Source: Stropharia rugosoannulata (lineage: Eukaryota; Basidiomycota; Agaricomycetes; Agaricales; Strophariaceae). Taken from it: a DNA stretch of 64,000 nt. The stretch covers positions 682,001 to 746,000 of the forward strand of contig JANCIK010000012.1 in NCBI GenBank assembly GCA_028532985.1, in the 5' to 3' direction. Made by a program: the position numbers and the translations under genes. Below are positions 1 to 11,882 of this stretch, piece by piece. The notes below the pieces were generated by a model. It saw only the letters and a list, made by a program, of their open reading frames with translations, ran no database searches and was not told the DNA's origin. How positions within the stretch are numbered: the stretch's first letter is position 1; each line of letters opens with the position of its first letter.

Positions 1-129
1 GTAATCCTTATAGCAAACGACCCATCCATGTATCCGGATATGTATCTCTATCTCGCTTCTGTGTGCATAGAGTATGCACATATTTGACCGGATCTTCTGC
101 AGTAAGTCTCTTGACCAGTGATAAAATGA

Positions 130-253
130 TGCAACTGCCCAGTAATTTGTCTCTCAGTTTACTATGTATGGTTCATATGCCAGTAAACATGAATATTCCG
201 ACGGCAACATAATGAATGTCAACGTTATGATCAATGATGGCACACAGTGATAT
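130..253. repeat. Degenerate dispersed repeat, copy 1
   Basis: Shares a block with 1130-1238. Both copies contain AATATTCCGACGG, then (with an extra stretch in copy 2) GGCAACA, TGAATGTC and GATGGCACACA-TGATAT in the same order. The best-matching part runs from about 157 to 253. Copy 1 lacks about 12 bases present in copy 2. No open frame is shared by the two copies, so this reads as decayed duplicated DNA of unknown origin. Confidence 0.5.
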
Positions 254-469
254 TGGCGGAGAAGCTAGACTGGTGACTGGTCTGCAGAGAAGCAGTCCGC
301 CTCCTCTGCGCTGCAGGTCAGCCACACTCTTGGCTGTCTATTTATTCTCGACACCGCACGTCCCAGCTGCTCAACATCTCCCATTCTAGAAAGTCACTCG
401 AGTTATTCTACCCCAAAGCACTCTGCATAGCTCACCCTACCTACCTTCCCCTTGCACACTTGAGCAATC

Positions 470-723
470 ACGAGGACCTTGACTATTGTATGTACTTTAT
501 TAGCATCGTATGCCGCACGCTCTGTGCATGCAGAACCTGTTGCAGATTTAGAAGAAATCCCAAGTGAGGCGAACAATTCTTGATATTTTCTTTTGATCAT
601 TGTAGCTTATTGCATATTAGCTGGATTATTACTTGAGTCAATTGCATTGGGTGCAGTCCCCACCCTTGCTGGTGAGCAAATTCTGCAGCAACAGGAGAGG
701 CGACAAGCCGCCGCACCCCAATA
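470..723 (+). pseudogene. Possible broken secreted-protein gene with QQQ-RR tail
   Basis: From 470 the frame reads a hydrophobic, signal-peptide-like stretch (LTIVCTLLASYAARSVHA) followed by EPVADLEEIP. A possible intron at 564-620 (GTGAGG..TTAG, 57 nt) joins it in frame to an exon ending ESIALGAVPTLAGEQ, then QQQERRQAAAPQ and a TAA stop at 721-723. No ATG precedes it in frame: the codon at the expected start is ACG, and an in-frame stop lies just upstream. A start lost by mutation, or an unseen upstream exon, would explain this. The QQQ-x-RR tail resembles the QQQQRR sites of the secreted repeat protein at 37318-39262, so it may be a decayed relative. An alternative intron at 488-533 cannot be excluded. 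Confidence 0.3.
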
Positions 724-874
724 ATTGTCAAGTTCTTTGGAAGTTTTATTCGACAAAATATATCATACCTATAACTATTAGAGACTGTGTTTAAATTGTA
801 TTACACACCTCAGGCCTCAGGCCTCAGGGCTATATGCTTCATTAATAAATTTTACAGAAAGGCGTCGACAAAGC

Positions 875-1228
875 TCAACCGCTCTGAGTCACGCGTCCAA
901 TGTAGTCTCTATCACGTTCGGGACTTCCTGACATTTCTGCAAAAATAAAATGGTGACCAGGGCATAGTAATAAGCTATCTTCCGAGCCTGATGCGTGCTT
1001 TCCGGTGGCTGCTCTGACAAGCACTCTTATTTTGCCGTGTGTGTTCTGTTTAAATGGTTTAAACGCCTGCCAGTGCCTATGTACCTGCCACGGTTCTAGT
1101 TCTAGTTCGCACGGCTGACAGCATACGTCTCTTTTACTATGTTCCATATGGTCAAAGATTAATATTCCGACGGGAAAGCACCCCCCCGGCAACAAATTGA
1201 ATGTCGACTTCAGGATCAGTGATGGCAC
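875..1228 (-). pseudogene. Possible coding remnant, unrecognised
   Basis: A 117-codon open frame on the minus strand overlaps repeat copy 2. The half toward 875 has protein-like composition, ending GHHFIFAEMSGSPERDRDYI, with no recognisable family. The frame is not kept in repeat copy 1 at 130-253, and no splice partners or promoter stand out. It may be a fragment of a duplicated or transposed gene, or chance. Confidence 0.2.
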
Positions 1229-1238
1229 ACAATGATAT
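1130..1238. repeat. Degenerate dispersed repeat, copy 2
   Basis: Partner of 130-253 in direct orientation about 1 kb away. The shared blocks are CTTTTACTATG-like, TTC(C)ATATG, AATATTCCGACGG, TGAATGTC and GATGGCACACA. It carries an extra AAGCACCCCCCC-like insertion relative to copy 1. Confidence 0.5.
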
Positions 1239-1835
1239 CATATGTTCTAATATCACGTTAAAATTGAGACCTCTAACTGACTAGCCTCAGGATTTATGAT
1301 GTAGCGTATGCGCGATCCTCAAATGCTCAGCACTCAGCACTCAACAATTGGAAAAGTAAGTAAATATATATCTCTTCTCAATAAATATACAGGAGGTAAG
1401 TCGGATACAAATACAAGCAGCTCAGCACAGAAGGCTTCTTTACTTCCGTCAATGACATACTGTGTGCAAGCCAAGACCGCTTCTACCATACGGCGGCTAC
1501 TACATGAGACTATGAGATAATGAGCTTGAATAGTTCTGAAACCCTTGGCATGCTGTACAATGTACCAAATAATGGAAGCATATCCGACATTAAACCGTTG
1601 GTACTGTAAACTCAACAGAGACTCTACATTGAAAATAGTAGAGATAATAGTCTTTTCTGGACCATATTTATCCAGCGCCTCGTCGCCGATCGGTCACTCA
1701 GGCATTTTAGGATGAATCCACGGTTATCACTCGACGCACACTTCGGCTATTACTTATTAGATGACCATGCTCGGTGTTTTGAAGTCTCAAGAGAGAAAGA
1801 ACAAAGAAAGCAAGAAAGAGGTAGAGCATAGAACG

Positions 1836-1842
1836 TATAAAA
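1836..1842 (+). promoter_or_regulatory. TATA box of the 1920 gene
   Basis: TATAAAA lies about 80 bases before the ATG at 1920, a usual spacing for an inducible fungal promoter. The purine-rich stretch just before it (AGAAAGAACAAAGAAAGC) may also be part of the promoter. Confidence 0.55.
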
Positions 1843-1919
1843 TGGAGGACTGTCAACTGCTGCTCTACAGAACAACCGTTCTTCTAACAGCAGATTCACT
1901 GGCTACTACCTTCCGAAAG

Positions 1920-2470
1920 ATGTTCGCACTTCGCTCCATTGCTACTCTCTCAATTGCTCTGGCAACCATAGTTGTCGCCGCGCCCTCTGAAGCTGTTACA
2001 AGCACCGCAGTAGCTACTTCAGTCGTACCAAATGCCATTGCGTCTGGCAGTGCTACCATCCATGTACGCATCCTATTTTACCACCAGTGGTAATCATTAT
2101 TAATTTCCAATTAACAGGCAAATATTTCAAGTGCTGCGGCACAGGCAGACGGACACCTCTTCACCTGCGTCGACTTGAATTTTACAGGGATATGTGCGAA
2201 TTTCCCATTCAACGTTGGCCAGTGCCTCAACTTCCAGTTCGACTTCCACGACTCTATCTCCAGCGTTGGGCCTGATCAAGGCTTCAACTGCTTCTTGTTC
2301 ATGTGGGTGCCATCTCTTTTGACATTCACTCCTCTCCGAATACTGACATTGGTAATAACAGAGATACCAACTGTAGGGGAGCGTCGCTCCCCGTTAGTTT
2401 CCCTGGTACCACGCTCCTTCCAAGCCAGTTCAATGACCAGGTTTCGTCTTTCCAATGCTTCCGCCAGTAA
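1920..2470 (+). CDS. Small secreted cysteine-containing protein
   Basis: Predicted 145-residue protein from three exons (1920-2063, 2118-2302, 2362-2470); both introns are 54-59 nt with good GT..AG ends. Residues 1-21 form a signal peptide (MFALRSIATLSIALATIVVAA) and are followed by a Ser/Thr/Ala-rich linker. The mature C-terminal part has spaced cysteines in FTCVDLNFTGICANF, NVGQCLNF, GFNCFLF, DTNCRG and SFQCFRQ, and a phrase SSVGPDQGFNC that looks structural. The cysteine pattern recalls the compact beta-gamma-crystallin-like small secreted proteins common in Agaricomycetes, but this is a resemblance from memory, not a search. Function is unknown; secretion is the only firm inference. Confidence 0.8.
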
Positions 2471-3756
2471 GCTAGGGAGTACTATAGGATGTACCAGAAT
2501 TGTTGATTCGTTGTAATGAGTTACCCGTTCTCGTTAATCAAACGGGAAGAGTTTTCTACTATAACATTTTCACTCGGCTTACGACGTGAATTTTACTATG
2601 ACTTTTAAGGTCAAGTGTGACAAATTGAGCCGGATGCCATGCTCCCCAGAGAGATAAGTACAGAAAATTTCAATATCAAAACAGCCCTGGATAATATATA
2701 ATATGTACTCAAACATTATCTTACTGAAGCTATGGACAATATATCTTCGTAACGGTTGTTGCTTTTACGACATCTAATCTATGAAATGCAAGCCTCCATT
2801 GTACGGGGCTCCGATTAGCGCTTCGTTATCGTGTTCCGAAATCACTTCCGAATTGTAGGAAAGACATCCACTAGCTTAACTTCCGTGCGTCGGTGGTGCG
2901 GCGATTTCATCCAATCTCCGTTAGCCAGTTAGCAAGCGACGTTCGACAGTGATCCTTTGGCAACTTTATACTATAGCAGGCATTTTAGACCTCCCGAAGC
3001 CCTCATTATTCATTTCCTCATCATTTTATTTGTCAAAGAGCAAGTATGTTCTGTCGGCCGAGAGCTGAGTACCGGTCCTATCGCGCATGCGCGCGTACCA
3101 CAAAAAATGACATCTCTCACACTGGCGGTGTTGGTCCCGCTTCGTGCGAACTTCATGCGACTATTATTATACACAGAATCCTTACCCTTAGGCAGAAGTT
3201 CTTCCATTTCATCCAACTAGAACCCTCGGCGCAGCAGAGAGGTGTTCATTCATTCCAACTCTAGCTTCATAGTTTTCCCATCTTAGCAGTATTTCCTCGC
3301 CCTGTAGCTGTATCTGCCGCGTCCGGCACAAGTTTATATCCTGTAGAGTTCTGCATGAGTGTACTGAAAGAATGAGATTACGGTTTATTTCTTTCCAGAG
3401 ATGGCGACTAATATGAAATATCCAATTCTCCAATAGGTATAGCGCTAGCACTGGCCGAATGAAAACAATTTAATTCCTGTTTGGGCGCTTGTTATGAATA
3501 TGAAAATGGGTGGAGTCCTTGGAGGTCCAGAAGTCGTTCATTGACTGCTTAACCCGAATTCGCTTCCGGTGAAGCATTCGCGCAGTCTCCCTCCGGTGAC
3601 CCGCACAGCTACGCAATGGACTATCTCATTGAGGCAATCTTAAATTGATTTGCCGTCTGAACAGATACTTAAGACGCGAGAAGAGAGAGAAGTATCCCAA
3701 GCGCGTCTTGATCAATCTCCAAAGTCAGTCTTCTACCCAAGCCTCACTCGTACAAG
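2471..3756. other. Intergenic region, no gene seen
   Basis: Several short overlapping frames occur on both strands around 2957-3450, but none has splice partners, family features or promoter context. No repeat or RNA gene is apparent. Confidence 0.5.
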
Positions 3757-4324
3757 ATGGTTCGCGCCGCCCACAGTCTTTTGGTCCTCGCCTCGCTCGT
3801 GGCTACTTGTTTGTCGCAAGGAGTACCACCACCACCACCCCCTCCTCCCCTAATCCCACCTTGCATCCCTCTTCCTGCGATTCCAGACCCGACTGCATGC
3901 GATGTGACCTGTCTAGTGACCTCTGCGCTTCATGTCAACAGGGCCTTCGCGTCCATGCGATCACAACTCAAGGTCAATACAAGTTTTGTCCCCGTATTAA
4001 ATAAGTACCAATCTGACCCTCATGCATTTTAAAATAACAGGCTATGAGACAAGCGGCGTACTACCAGGCTGGACCGGCGGCTTCGGGCCCTTCAGTTGAT
4101 ATCAGTGCTCTGGTATGTTGAAATCTTTGTCGTGGAAGAACGGGACAATACTAAATGCAAACACCCTATCAATACAGACAAACCTGCTCACTGAGATCCA
4201 AACTGAAGTTGATGCTATTAATCCTGAAATTACGGGCTTAGTGACAACAATAAGCACTGCGACTCAGGCATCGCCACCGGCGCCTGCAGCACCCGACGCA
4301 GGAGCAGGTGCGCCACCCGCATAA
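3757..4324 (+). CDS. Secreted proline-rich hypothetical protein
   Basis: Predicted 151 residues in three exons (3757-3993, 4041-4112, 4178-4324). The N-terminus is a signal peptide (MVRAAHSLLVLASLVATCLS) followed by a run of eight prolines and further Pro-rich sequence. Three cysteines follow within about 20 residues (PPCIPLP, ACDVTCLV). The C-terminal exon has a short polar helix (LLTEIQTEVDAINPEITGLV) and ends in a flexible Ala/Pro/Gly tail. The first intron donor (GTATTA) is weak, so the first exon junction is the least certain. No family recognised. The Pro-rich region could be a cell-wall linker or surface peptide; that is inference. Confidence 0.65.
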
Positions 4325-5006
4325 ATATGCTGCAGAGCATATTTTGTTTTACTGTGAGTTGGCGAAATCAGCTGGCACTTGCATCACTAGATACTGACTC
4401 GTCCCCCCAAATTAATAGCGTACTTGGGCCTTGTCCCATTCCATTCTTTTCATCGTTTACCCGCAAAGGGAAACCTTTCGCATGATACCATTGGTTATGA
4501 TTACTTCCAGACAGTTTCCTATTCATGATATACTGTGCCTCGTGTTGACATTCCTTACACCCTTCCTGTATCTATCTACTTCCCCAATGGAGATGAGCGG
4601 TGGTCTTGTTTATTATTGCACTGGAACGAGCGGGAAGTAAAGAAAACAACTAGGATTAATTATAAATGAGACAGCGAAACAGAAGAAAGAAAATGTCAAG
4701 AAAGCATACGAAGAAATTGCAAAGTACGAAATAAGCAGAACAATGCAACATGACAACGACGTCAAGTCCAAACGACCAGCCGATTGGGTGCGAAATGCAC
4801 TCGCGTGTCTAAGCACATTACGCAAGGGTGGCGCCAAAACATAGAGTAACCGACTGTTGATAGACAACAACAAGGGGTAGACAGATACGTAGAATAGAAG
4901 ATGGCGCTTGAAGTGGAAGGAGAGGGTTACAAAGTGTGGTAGGGCACTCCAACAACGGTGCGAATGTCGTGAGAGTGACGCTCCAAACCGATGTCCACTC
5001 GTACAA
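4325..5006. other. Intergenic region between convergent genes
   Basis: Holds the downstream flanks of the 3757 gene (plus) and of TOM70 (minus). An 86-codon minus-strand frame at 4613-4873 is rich in hydrophobic residues but has no support. Nothing else seen. Confidence 0.5.
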
Positions 5007-7523
5007 CTACGCCGACATCATACCAGATGCAATTTGATTCAGTTGTGCAGCCATGTCGGGATAGTTATGTACGAATTCCTGCTGTGCGGTGGTCGCCTGA
5101 TAAGAGGGTAAGTCAAGGTCAGCCCGTGAACGGCAGTAATGTGGCTTAACATACGTATTGGTAAGTGAGGGCATTGACGAGCTCTGGTTCACTGCGCGCG
5201 AGTTCCGTCTGGCGCTCAAACATCTTGATCGCCTCGGGAATCTTACCTTGCTGCAGACTAAGCTGTGCTAGCGTAGCCACAGCAGCTTCGCATTCAGAGT
5301 CTATCCGTAGAGCTTCGTGACAGCAGCGCTCCGCGGCGCCAATGTCCTGCTTCCACTGGTAAAGGGCCAGACCCTTGTTGACGAGTGACAGAACGTTCGG
5401 GGGCGATCTAGACAGATTCCGTCAGTGACTATCGCCAGCTGTGATAAATGTTATGATTTACTTAAGCTTCTCAAGCTCAATTGCTTTCTCAAACTTCTCA
5501 ACGGCATCCTCGAACCGCCCTTGGTCCAAAAGTAGCTCACCACTAGGCGATAACGTTAAAATCTATCATATACTGAAGTGGAGTGGCTCACTAGTAGTTG
5601 CTGGGCTCGCTCCTGTTGGGGAACTGTCGCAGTGTCCGTCTGAAGGTCGCCATGCTCTTCGCCAGATCACCCAGCTTGTACTGAGCAACAGCAAGCTGAA
5701 TATGGCTGAATACAAAGTTATCATCGAGCTCTGATGACTTGGTGTAGTTTGTAGCCGCGTCGGCAAATTCATTCATGATGAACAAAACTGTAAATATATG
5801 CAAGGTTGGTGAGGTCCCCATGAGGTCTGGATGACTTAAGACGCACCCTGTCCCCGATGGTAGTAGATGTCGGGATCGTTGGGGTCGCTTGCAATGGCCT
5901 CGTCGAAGCAAGCGAATGCCTTCGGAGGGTCACCCTGCTCCATGTGGATGCTGGCGATCTTCACCAAGCTCTGGGTGAACCCAGGTACAAGTTTCACCGA
6001 CTCCTCCAAGTCAGCCTGTGCACCGGCAATCTCACCAGTGAGGAACCTATGAGGCGAATCGAGTAAAAATCTACAACGAATACACAAGTTCGACTGCATA
6101 TACTCACTTGAATGTTCCCCTCACGTTCAGAGCCTCTGCGCGACCAGCATCCCATGAAATGCCCTGTTCGATCGACTCATTGACGAGAGTCACGGCATGA
6201 GCATAGTCGGAGGCATCAAGAGCATCAAGAGCCAACATCAGTGTTTGGTCTCCTTGGCTGGGGTTCTCAGGGAACGCGGGGCGAGGGTCTAAATATTATA
6301 GTATGCGTCGTTCAGACACGTCTTCTAAAAATAATGAAAGAGGCTACGTACGAGGTCGGAAAGCGGCGAAGTAGGCTGAAATGAAGGTGTACGAAGGAAG
6401 TCTTGGTTGGCGACCCTATCCGATGTTTGCACTCGGTATTTGATATCACAGACATAATCACAGAATACGGACCTGCATGACCTCCTTGGCTTTTTGTGCT
6501 GATAGCGACTTCAGGACGCGCTCTACCGAGTTGGCAGTGGCCTGGTTTTGGAAACGGTCCAGGATTGTGGCAGCTGTGAAGTCTGATATGGCAATCAACG
6601 AATGTCCCAACGTCGATTGATTGCAGACAAAACTCACCATTGAGAGCCTCTTGCCAGTTCTCAAGTCCCTCGTACGCCATTGCTCGCCTGTTCAGGGCTT
6701 TCACGTACTTAGGGTCTAGCTTTAGCGCGGAGTTACAATCCTCTACAACAAGGTCGTATTTGGGCGGTGTCATATTGATGTAGCCTATGTCATAGAAAAA
6801 AATGAGTTCCCCCCAGATCATGAATGCCTCCAGTACTCACATGCTGCGCGGTTACTGTAAAACACGGGCTCCCGGGGTGACACCTGGATGGCACGAGTGT
6901 ACAGCTCGGCGGCAGCAGCAAAGTCGCGTGCCTGGTACGCTGCATTGCCTTTTGTTTTGAAGGTTGTAGCGACATTGGTGCGTGTCTGCGAACACAGTTA
7001 GCACTTGCGAGTTCGTATTGGAGGAAGACATATCGTTTGACGGAGAGGAAGGTGGTAATGGGTAAACGATAACTCACCTCTTCAGGAAGAGACATAACCT
7101 GCTCAGCGCTCAGCTTCTCGTAGTTCTCTTCAGCTGTAGAGAAACATCGATGCAAGACGGTAAGACCCAGTCCAGCGCCAAAAGTGCACTGCACCCACCA
7201 ATCTCATCGACTACCGCATCAGCCTTAGGTTTGCGTTCTTCCAAAATAGGGCCATCGGTACCCTTCTTATCCTTGCTCTTTTTCGCGCCACGGCTGCCCG
7301 TCTTCTTCTTCTTGGGCTTGCCGTCACCGTCCTCGCTCTCTTTCCTTCCCGCCGTTGACGATGACGCCGTGGAAGCGTAATATGCCACACCAACACCAGC
7401 AACAACAGCCGCCGCTGTAGCTAGGACCACAGCCTTCTTGTGCTCCCCAACAAAGTCCTGCACACGCTCAAGCAGCGAGGGCGCCGTCGCTTCAACCACT
7501 TCGCCAGAGTTTATAGGTGCCAT
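5007..7523 (-). CDS. TOM70: Mitochondrial import receptor TOM70 (TPR protein)
   Basis: Receptor on the mitochondrial outer membrane that binds carrier-type preproteins and Hsp70/Hsp90. Twelve exons join in frame to 615 residues, close to the usual length of about 600. Exons: 7199-7523, 7078-7133, 6841-6985, 6638-6784, 6473-6582, 6352-6415, 6108-6288, 5847-6046, 5592-5787, 5462-5542, 5155-5407, 5007-5096. Near the N-terminus, residues about 32-50 form one membrane segment ([20 protein letters not shown]) followed by a Lys-rich stretch, as expected for an N-terminally anchored protein. The rest is TPR repeats: the clamp-type N-terminal set ([49 protein letters not shown]) and a C-terminal set ([38 protein letters not shown]). 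All splice junctions restore frame. The ATG at 7523 is the first in frame and gives the membrane anchor. I see no break. Confidence 0.95.
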
Positions 7524-8225
7524 TATGTCTCGGTTTAGTCGAGTTTTGATGTAGACGGCTGTTGTTTTATCGGCGGTTTTCTGTCCGGTGGGCGTCTATA
7601 AAGAAAAATGCAGACCAGAAGACGATGCAGAGAGCGGCAGGTGATGTCTAGTCAGTGACGAAGGGAGGGAACGGACCAAAATTTGTTTCGGGTATGCATG
7701 GGGCATCGTGGGAATGTTCGGTTCGGCCATGTCGTAATGCCTTCGACGCGTCCTACTGGCAAACGATGTAAGCAATTTAATTTTTCGATATTATATCGTC
7801 GTAGATGGCTTTTATTCAGATGTCTTCACTATATTTTAAACGGTTCGTTTAGTGAAGTAGACAGGGACACCATGGACGAAATTTTCAAACCAGTCCTTCG
7901 GGACAGGGGACGGGCGAACCAATTGAAATACTTAGTACAGTACAACATCTCGAGAAAAACGACATGGGCTGCTCTCTGAAATCAAATATTTGAAATATTG
8001 TCCGGATAGATGTAATAGATGGGGGATAATCCACTCACTCTCTAGTTACATAAACATTATGATGGGTACCCAAGAATCGCAGAACCAACAGTACCTTCAG
8101 GTATACCAAGAAGCGTGCATAAAAACCAATGAAAATAACAACGCGTCGACCCAAGAAAGGGATGGAATATACAGCAGAGGTGCGGATCCAAAAATACAGT
8201 GACGTGAATCGTAAAGTGATTAAAC
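7524..8225. other. Intergenic region upstream of TOM70
   Basis: Contains the TOM70 promoter side and the 3' flank of the 8226-10408 gene. No TATA box or open frame with support is visible. Confidence 0.5.
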
Positions 8226-10408
8226 CTATGCGCTTTGCTCGATTTCGAGTCCCATCAGAGCTTGTGTTACTCGTTCGCAGGTGTCTTCCAGGGCGCCGAT
8301 ATACACATCCCGCTGCCTTGCGGCCTCTTCGAGAGCCCATACGCAAAGTCAGCACAAAAAACACCGGCTCCAGGCCAAGGCACCCCCGCAATATCAACTC
8401 ACCTCCACGTCCTGCCTCCCGCCCCGTACTGCGCGCTCGACTTTCTTCTCCAGCTCCCCTATCCGTTTGTCCCGCTCCGCAATCTGCTTCGCTGCCGATT
8501 CCATGCGTCCCCTTAGCATTGCGACCATGGGTTGTGTCCGGGCGACCGCCTCTTCATGTGCCACAATCTTCCGTGCAAGCTCGTTCTTCTCCTTCGAAAC
8601 ATGTTTATACCTCTCCGCAAGCTCTGCTTTCTCCTCCCCGAGCTGCTTCACCGTCTCACCAAGCGCCGCGCGCTCGATCGCCGCAGCCTTAAGGCGTGTG
8701 ATGTGCGTTGTCTGATGTGCCACTCGGTCCCGCAGGCCAGCAAGCTCTGTTTCGAGTGCATGTACTTTCGACACCTCCCCATCGTCCGAGTCCGGGCCTG
8801 CGGCCTCTGCTCCCTGATTAGGTTCCACAGGTGGGGGAGTCAACCTTTTCATAGGCAGTGATGTCGGTGTTTCCGACGCGGACCCCGCGGCATGCTCCAG
8901 CTCCCGCACGCGGGACTGCAGCCGCGAGATCTCGGAGTCATACGCGCTCTTCTTCGCTGCCCACTCCATGCGATCGTGGTTACATCTGCGACACTCCTCG
9001 ACAAACCTATGTCGGCGGTTAAATGTGGCGAGCCAGCGTGCAGACGAAAATAGCTCCAGAAGCACATCCGCACTCTTCTCTATCGAATGCGAGGGGTGGC
9101 GGGAAGAAGGGTCAGTAGGCGGCGGTTTTCCGAGATGGACAACAGGAGGAGGTACGTTTGAGAAGAAAGGTATACTGGGTCGATGACCTTGAAGCATGGG
9201 CTGGGCTATTGGAGGTGGAGGACCCATTTTTCCGTTTATTTCTCGAGGAGTCAGATAGTGCGTCGATGTTGCAAAAAACGAAGGATGGGGCAGGAAATTG
9301 GAACCTGGCGAGAAGGATGGTAACATAGCTTGTGACATACTCGAGTTAAAATAAGGTGCAGAAGGTCGTAAACTTGGGGGATGCGGCGGAGGCATCTGAT
9401 TGATTGGGTATGCAGCGTGCTGGTATTGGGGTACATTTTGCGCCTGCAAAAACTTTATTTGCGGAGGCTGCATTCCTTGATGGAGTTGTGTGGGAGGGCA
9501 TGGTATAGAATTGATTCTTTGAGGGATAGCATCGATAACTGAAGCAGGGACGAGAGCTGGATTAACGAAAGGGAAGTCGAAAGCAGTAGGTTGATCAAAC
9601 GGTGACCGATACGTTGCTGAAAATGGAAGACCAGTTGTAGGTGGTTGCAAGGGGATGCATCGGGTTGGTGTAGGAGGAAAAAATGATGCCTGAGAATTAC
9701 GACGCGACCCAGGGCGCGAGTTGTTTCTTGAGGGAGGTTCTGATCCTGAGTTTGAGGGAGAAGGGGACGTTGTGGAGTTCGCAAATGTAGACATCAGGGT
9801 GGAGATTTGGGCAATTTGAGCAGTCAAAGACATCGGTGCAGATTCCTTTGAACCTTTTTCTTTCCTGCCTTTGCGTTCAGCAAAAAAACCGGGGTCATGT
9901 ATGTTTGTACTGTTGGCTTCGTTCCCTGCATGGCACCCTCGTCTACCACATATATCGGGTTCGGTATTCGGCGATCGTGTCGCGTTCGATTCTGTAGTTT
10001 CTCTATAGAAGTATGTTTCAGGCGACAATGAAACAAAAACATACCTGTTCCTATATCATTTTGGCTCCGCTTTTCGTCCTCCTGTGTATCAGCACGCTGG
10101 CCCGAAGTCGCTGAAGGGCAGTCCGAGTCCCACCCAGGTGACTGTGCGTTGTCGTTCCTCAACTTTTTCCGGTGAAGCGCTTCCATTTCATCTCCTTCGC
10201 GTTTTCTCTTCGTCGATAATGGGGACACTGTTCCACTCTCATCTCGACTATGCTTGGGGTCAGAGCCCAGACTAGCATTATCTTCGTTGTGTTCGCGATC
10301 GCACGCTGTGGACTCCGAGTCCTGTCGCGAGCGGTAACCATTTTCTCCGGACGTCGATGGGGCGTGTTCGCTATCTGGAGTTTTGATTCCGACCGGTGGA
10401 CTTTGCAT
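8226..10408 (-). CDS. Coiled-coil protein with disordered Pro/Ser-rich middle
   Basis: Predicted 686 residues in three exons (10045-10408, 8403-10000, 8226-8324). The N-terminal 120 residues are polar and charged with a basic cluster (STKRKREGDEMEALHRKKLR) that could be a nuclear localisation signal. Residues about 170-420 are Pro/Ser/Gln-rich and likely disordered. A compact segment follows (LFSSARWLATFNRRHRFVEE), then two heptad-rich coiled coils (SEISRLQSRVRELEHA; LAERYKHVSKEKNELARKI and onwards), and the last exon ends in a further helix. Both acceptors that keep the frame are the second AG of an AGAG pair; using the first AG would bring early stops, so alternative acceptor use could make truncated forms. 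No family recognised. A nuclear or scaffold role is inference from composition only. Confidence 0.75.
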
Positions 10409-11882
10409 TTCACATGGGTTATGTGGTGAGGAAGAAAGGAGAAGGCGACCGCTTCCCGAATTGACAAATTTGAGATCAGTTTCCTAGAAAGGAAACAAAT
10501 ACGGGATCTACAATTGGCTGATGCATGGCCCGTGCGTCCTTGGACGGGTGGGCGCTTAATGTATGTGGCTCACTTTCCCCAAGGGAATGCATGTCACTTG
10601 GAATAGTAACTACTACAAAGAAACTCTACTGGGTGAAGGAGTACAGTCTAGCTTGTTGATCAGATTTTCGAGAGCTTTATAAGAATTACTGTAGCGACTC
10701 CATCGATAAATGGTAGCCAAGTATCTTACCATTTGGATGTTGCCTTGCTTGAATAATTCAAACAAGCTTCGACTTATACACATACACAATACAGACACTA
10801 TACACGCTTCGAGAAGATGGAAGCTAGTCGGACAAAGCAGTTGCGCTGTATTTCATTTACAGATAAGCAACCCACACTCTAATGTTAGGTAACGCAGAGG
10901 TATGTACTTCAGCCTTCGTTTACGATGTCGTTTATATATATGGCAAAGTACAATGTTTATCTTGGGTGCTTCTCGCTAAATCCTTAATCCTTCACGCTTA
11001 CTTTGGTACGCCCTTTCCCCCAAATTGTGTAGAGAAGCGCTGCCCTGCGAATCCATGTGTACTGCATTGTGAGAAAGCAAGGCTCTTTCCGCAAAGCATT
11101 ACTTCCGTAAGCGTCAAGTTTTGAGCTCCTAGTTCAGGCGGTCGGCTACCTAATTGAATGGAGCCATTAATCATCGACATTCCGGGACCAACGGCTACTA
11201 CTCCGGGTGTCCACTGTCAATATTCAATCGGTGAGCATTTAAGCAAGAGAATTGCTTTTCCCGCACCACTCGGGCCTTTTTATGAGTGCGATAAGACGAA
11301 AGTTTGGAACGCGTGTGAACGCGGTGAACGTGTACGCCGCACGTCCAACACGCGGCGCCAATGCCCAGGACGAGGGGCGCTGGCAAGTGTTGGGCGCGTT
11401 ATCGCTGCTGTAACGTGTGTTCGGCCGACACTATCGATGGGACTTATCGATGGGCAACTGCGAGATGGGTGGCATGCACGTTTCCAAATAGACGCGGAAT
11501 AGAGTCGAGTCTATTACGGACGGAGGCCCGGAAGAGATGGTTCCGTGCCGATATTTGGCACGAGGGTGAGATTCAGACAACAGATAAGATGCAGATATTG
11601 ATCGTCACCTAAACTTAACTGCCCCTCGTCCTCGACGTCCACCATGAACGCCTCGCCCAGAGCCCGTATACCGCCATCGTCCTGAACAAAGACCACGTTA
11701 CCGGTGCGTATTTCCTTGCGGACCCTGCGATAGTTGCTGATTGTTCCTGATCCCCAGATTTCTCCCTAATCTTAGTTACCCAGGTTCTGATCCCTGTGGA
11801 TGTTCGAGAGGCATATACCACATGCACACAGACACATACCTGAAAACCGCATATTGATCACACCCATTCGCCCTAATTGATC
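10409..11882. other. Long intergenic region
   Basis: Short overlapping frames on both strands at 10613-11830 lack support. One stretch on the minus strand at about 11620-11725 reads protein-like (RTGNVVFVQDDGGIRALGEA) after a possible acceptor, but no neighbouring exon can be joined, so it is left as a possible relic. No RNA gene or repeat seen. Confidence 0.45.

Noticed and set aside
4613..4873. Minus-strand hydrophobic 86-codon frame
   Set aside because: No support; lies between the downstream ends of two genes.
11158..11612. Overlapping frames in the 10.4-11.9 kb spacer
   Set aside because: Mutually overlapping, on both strands, with no family or splice signal.
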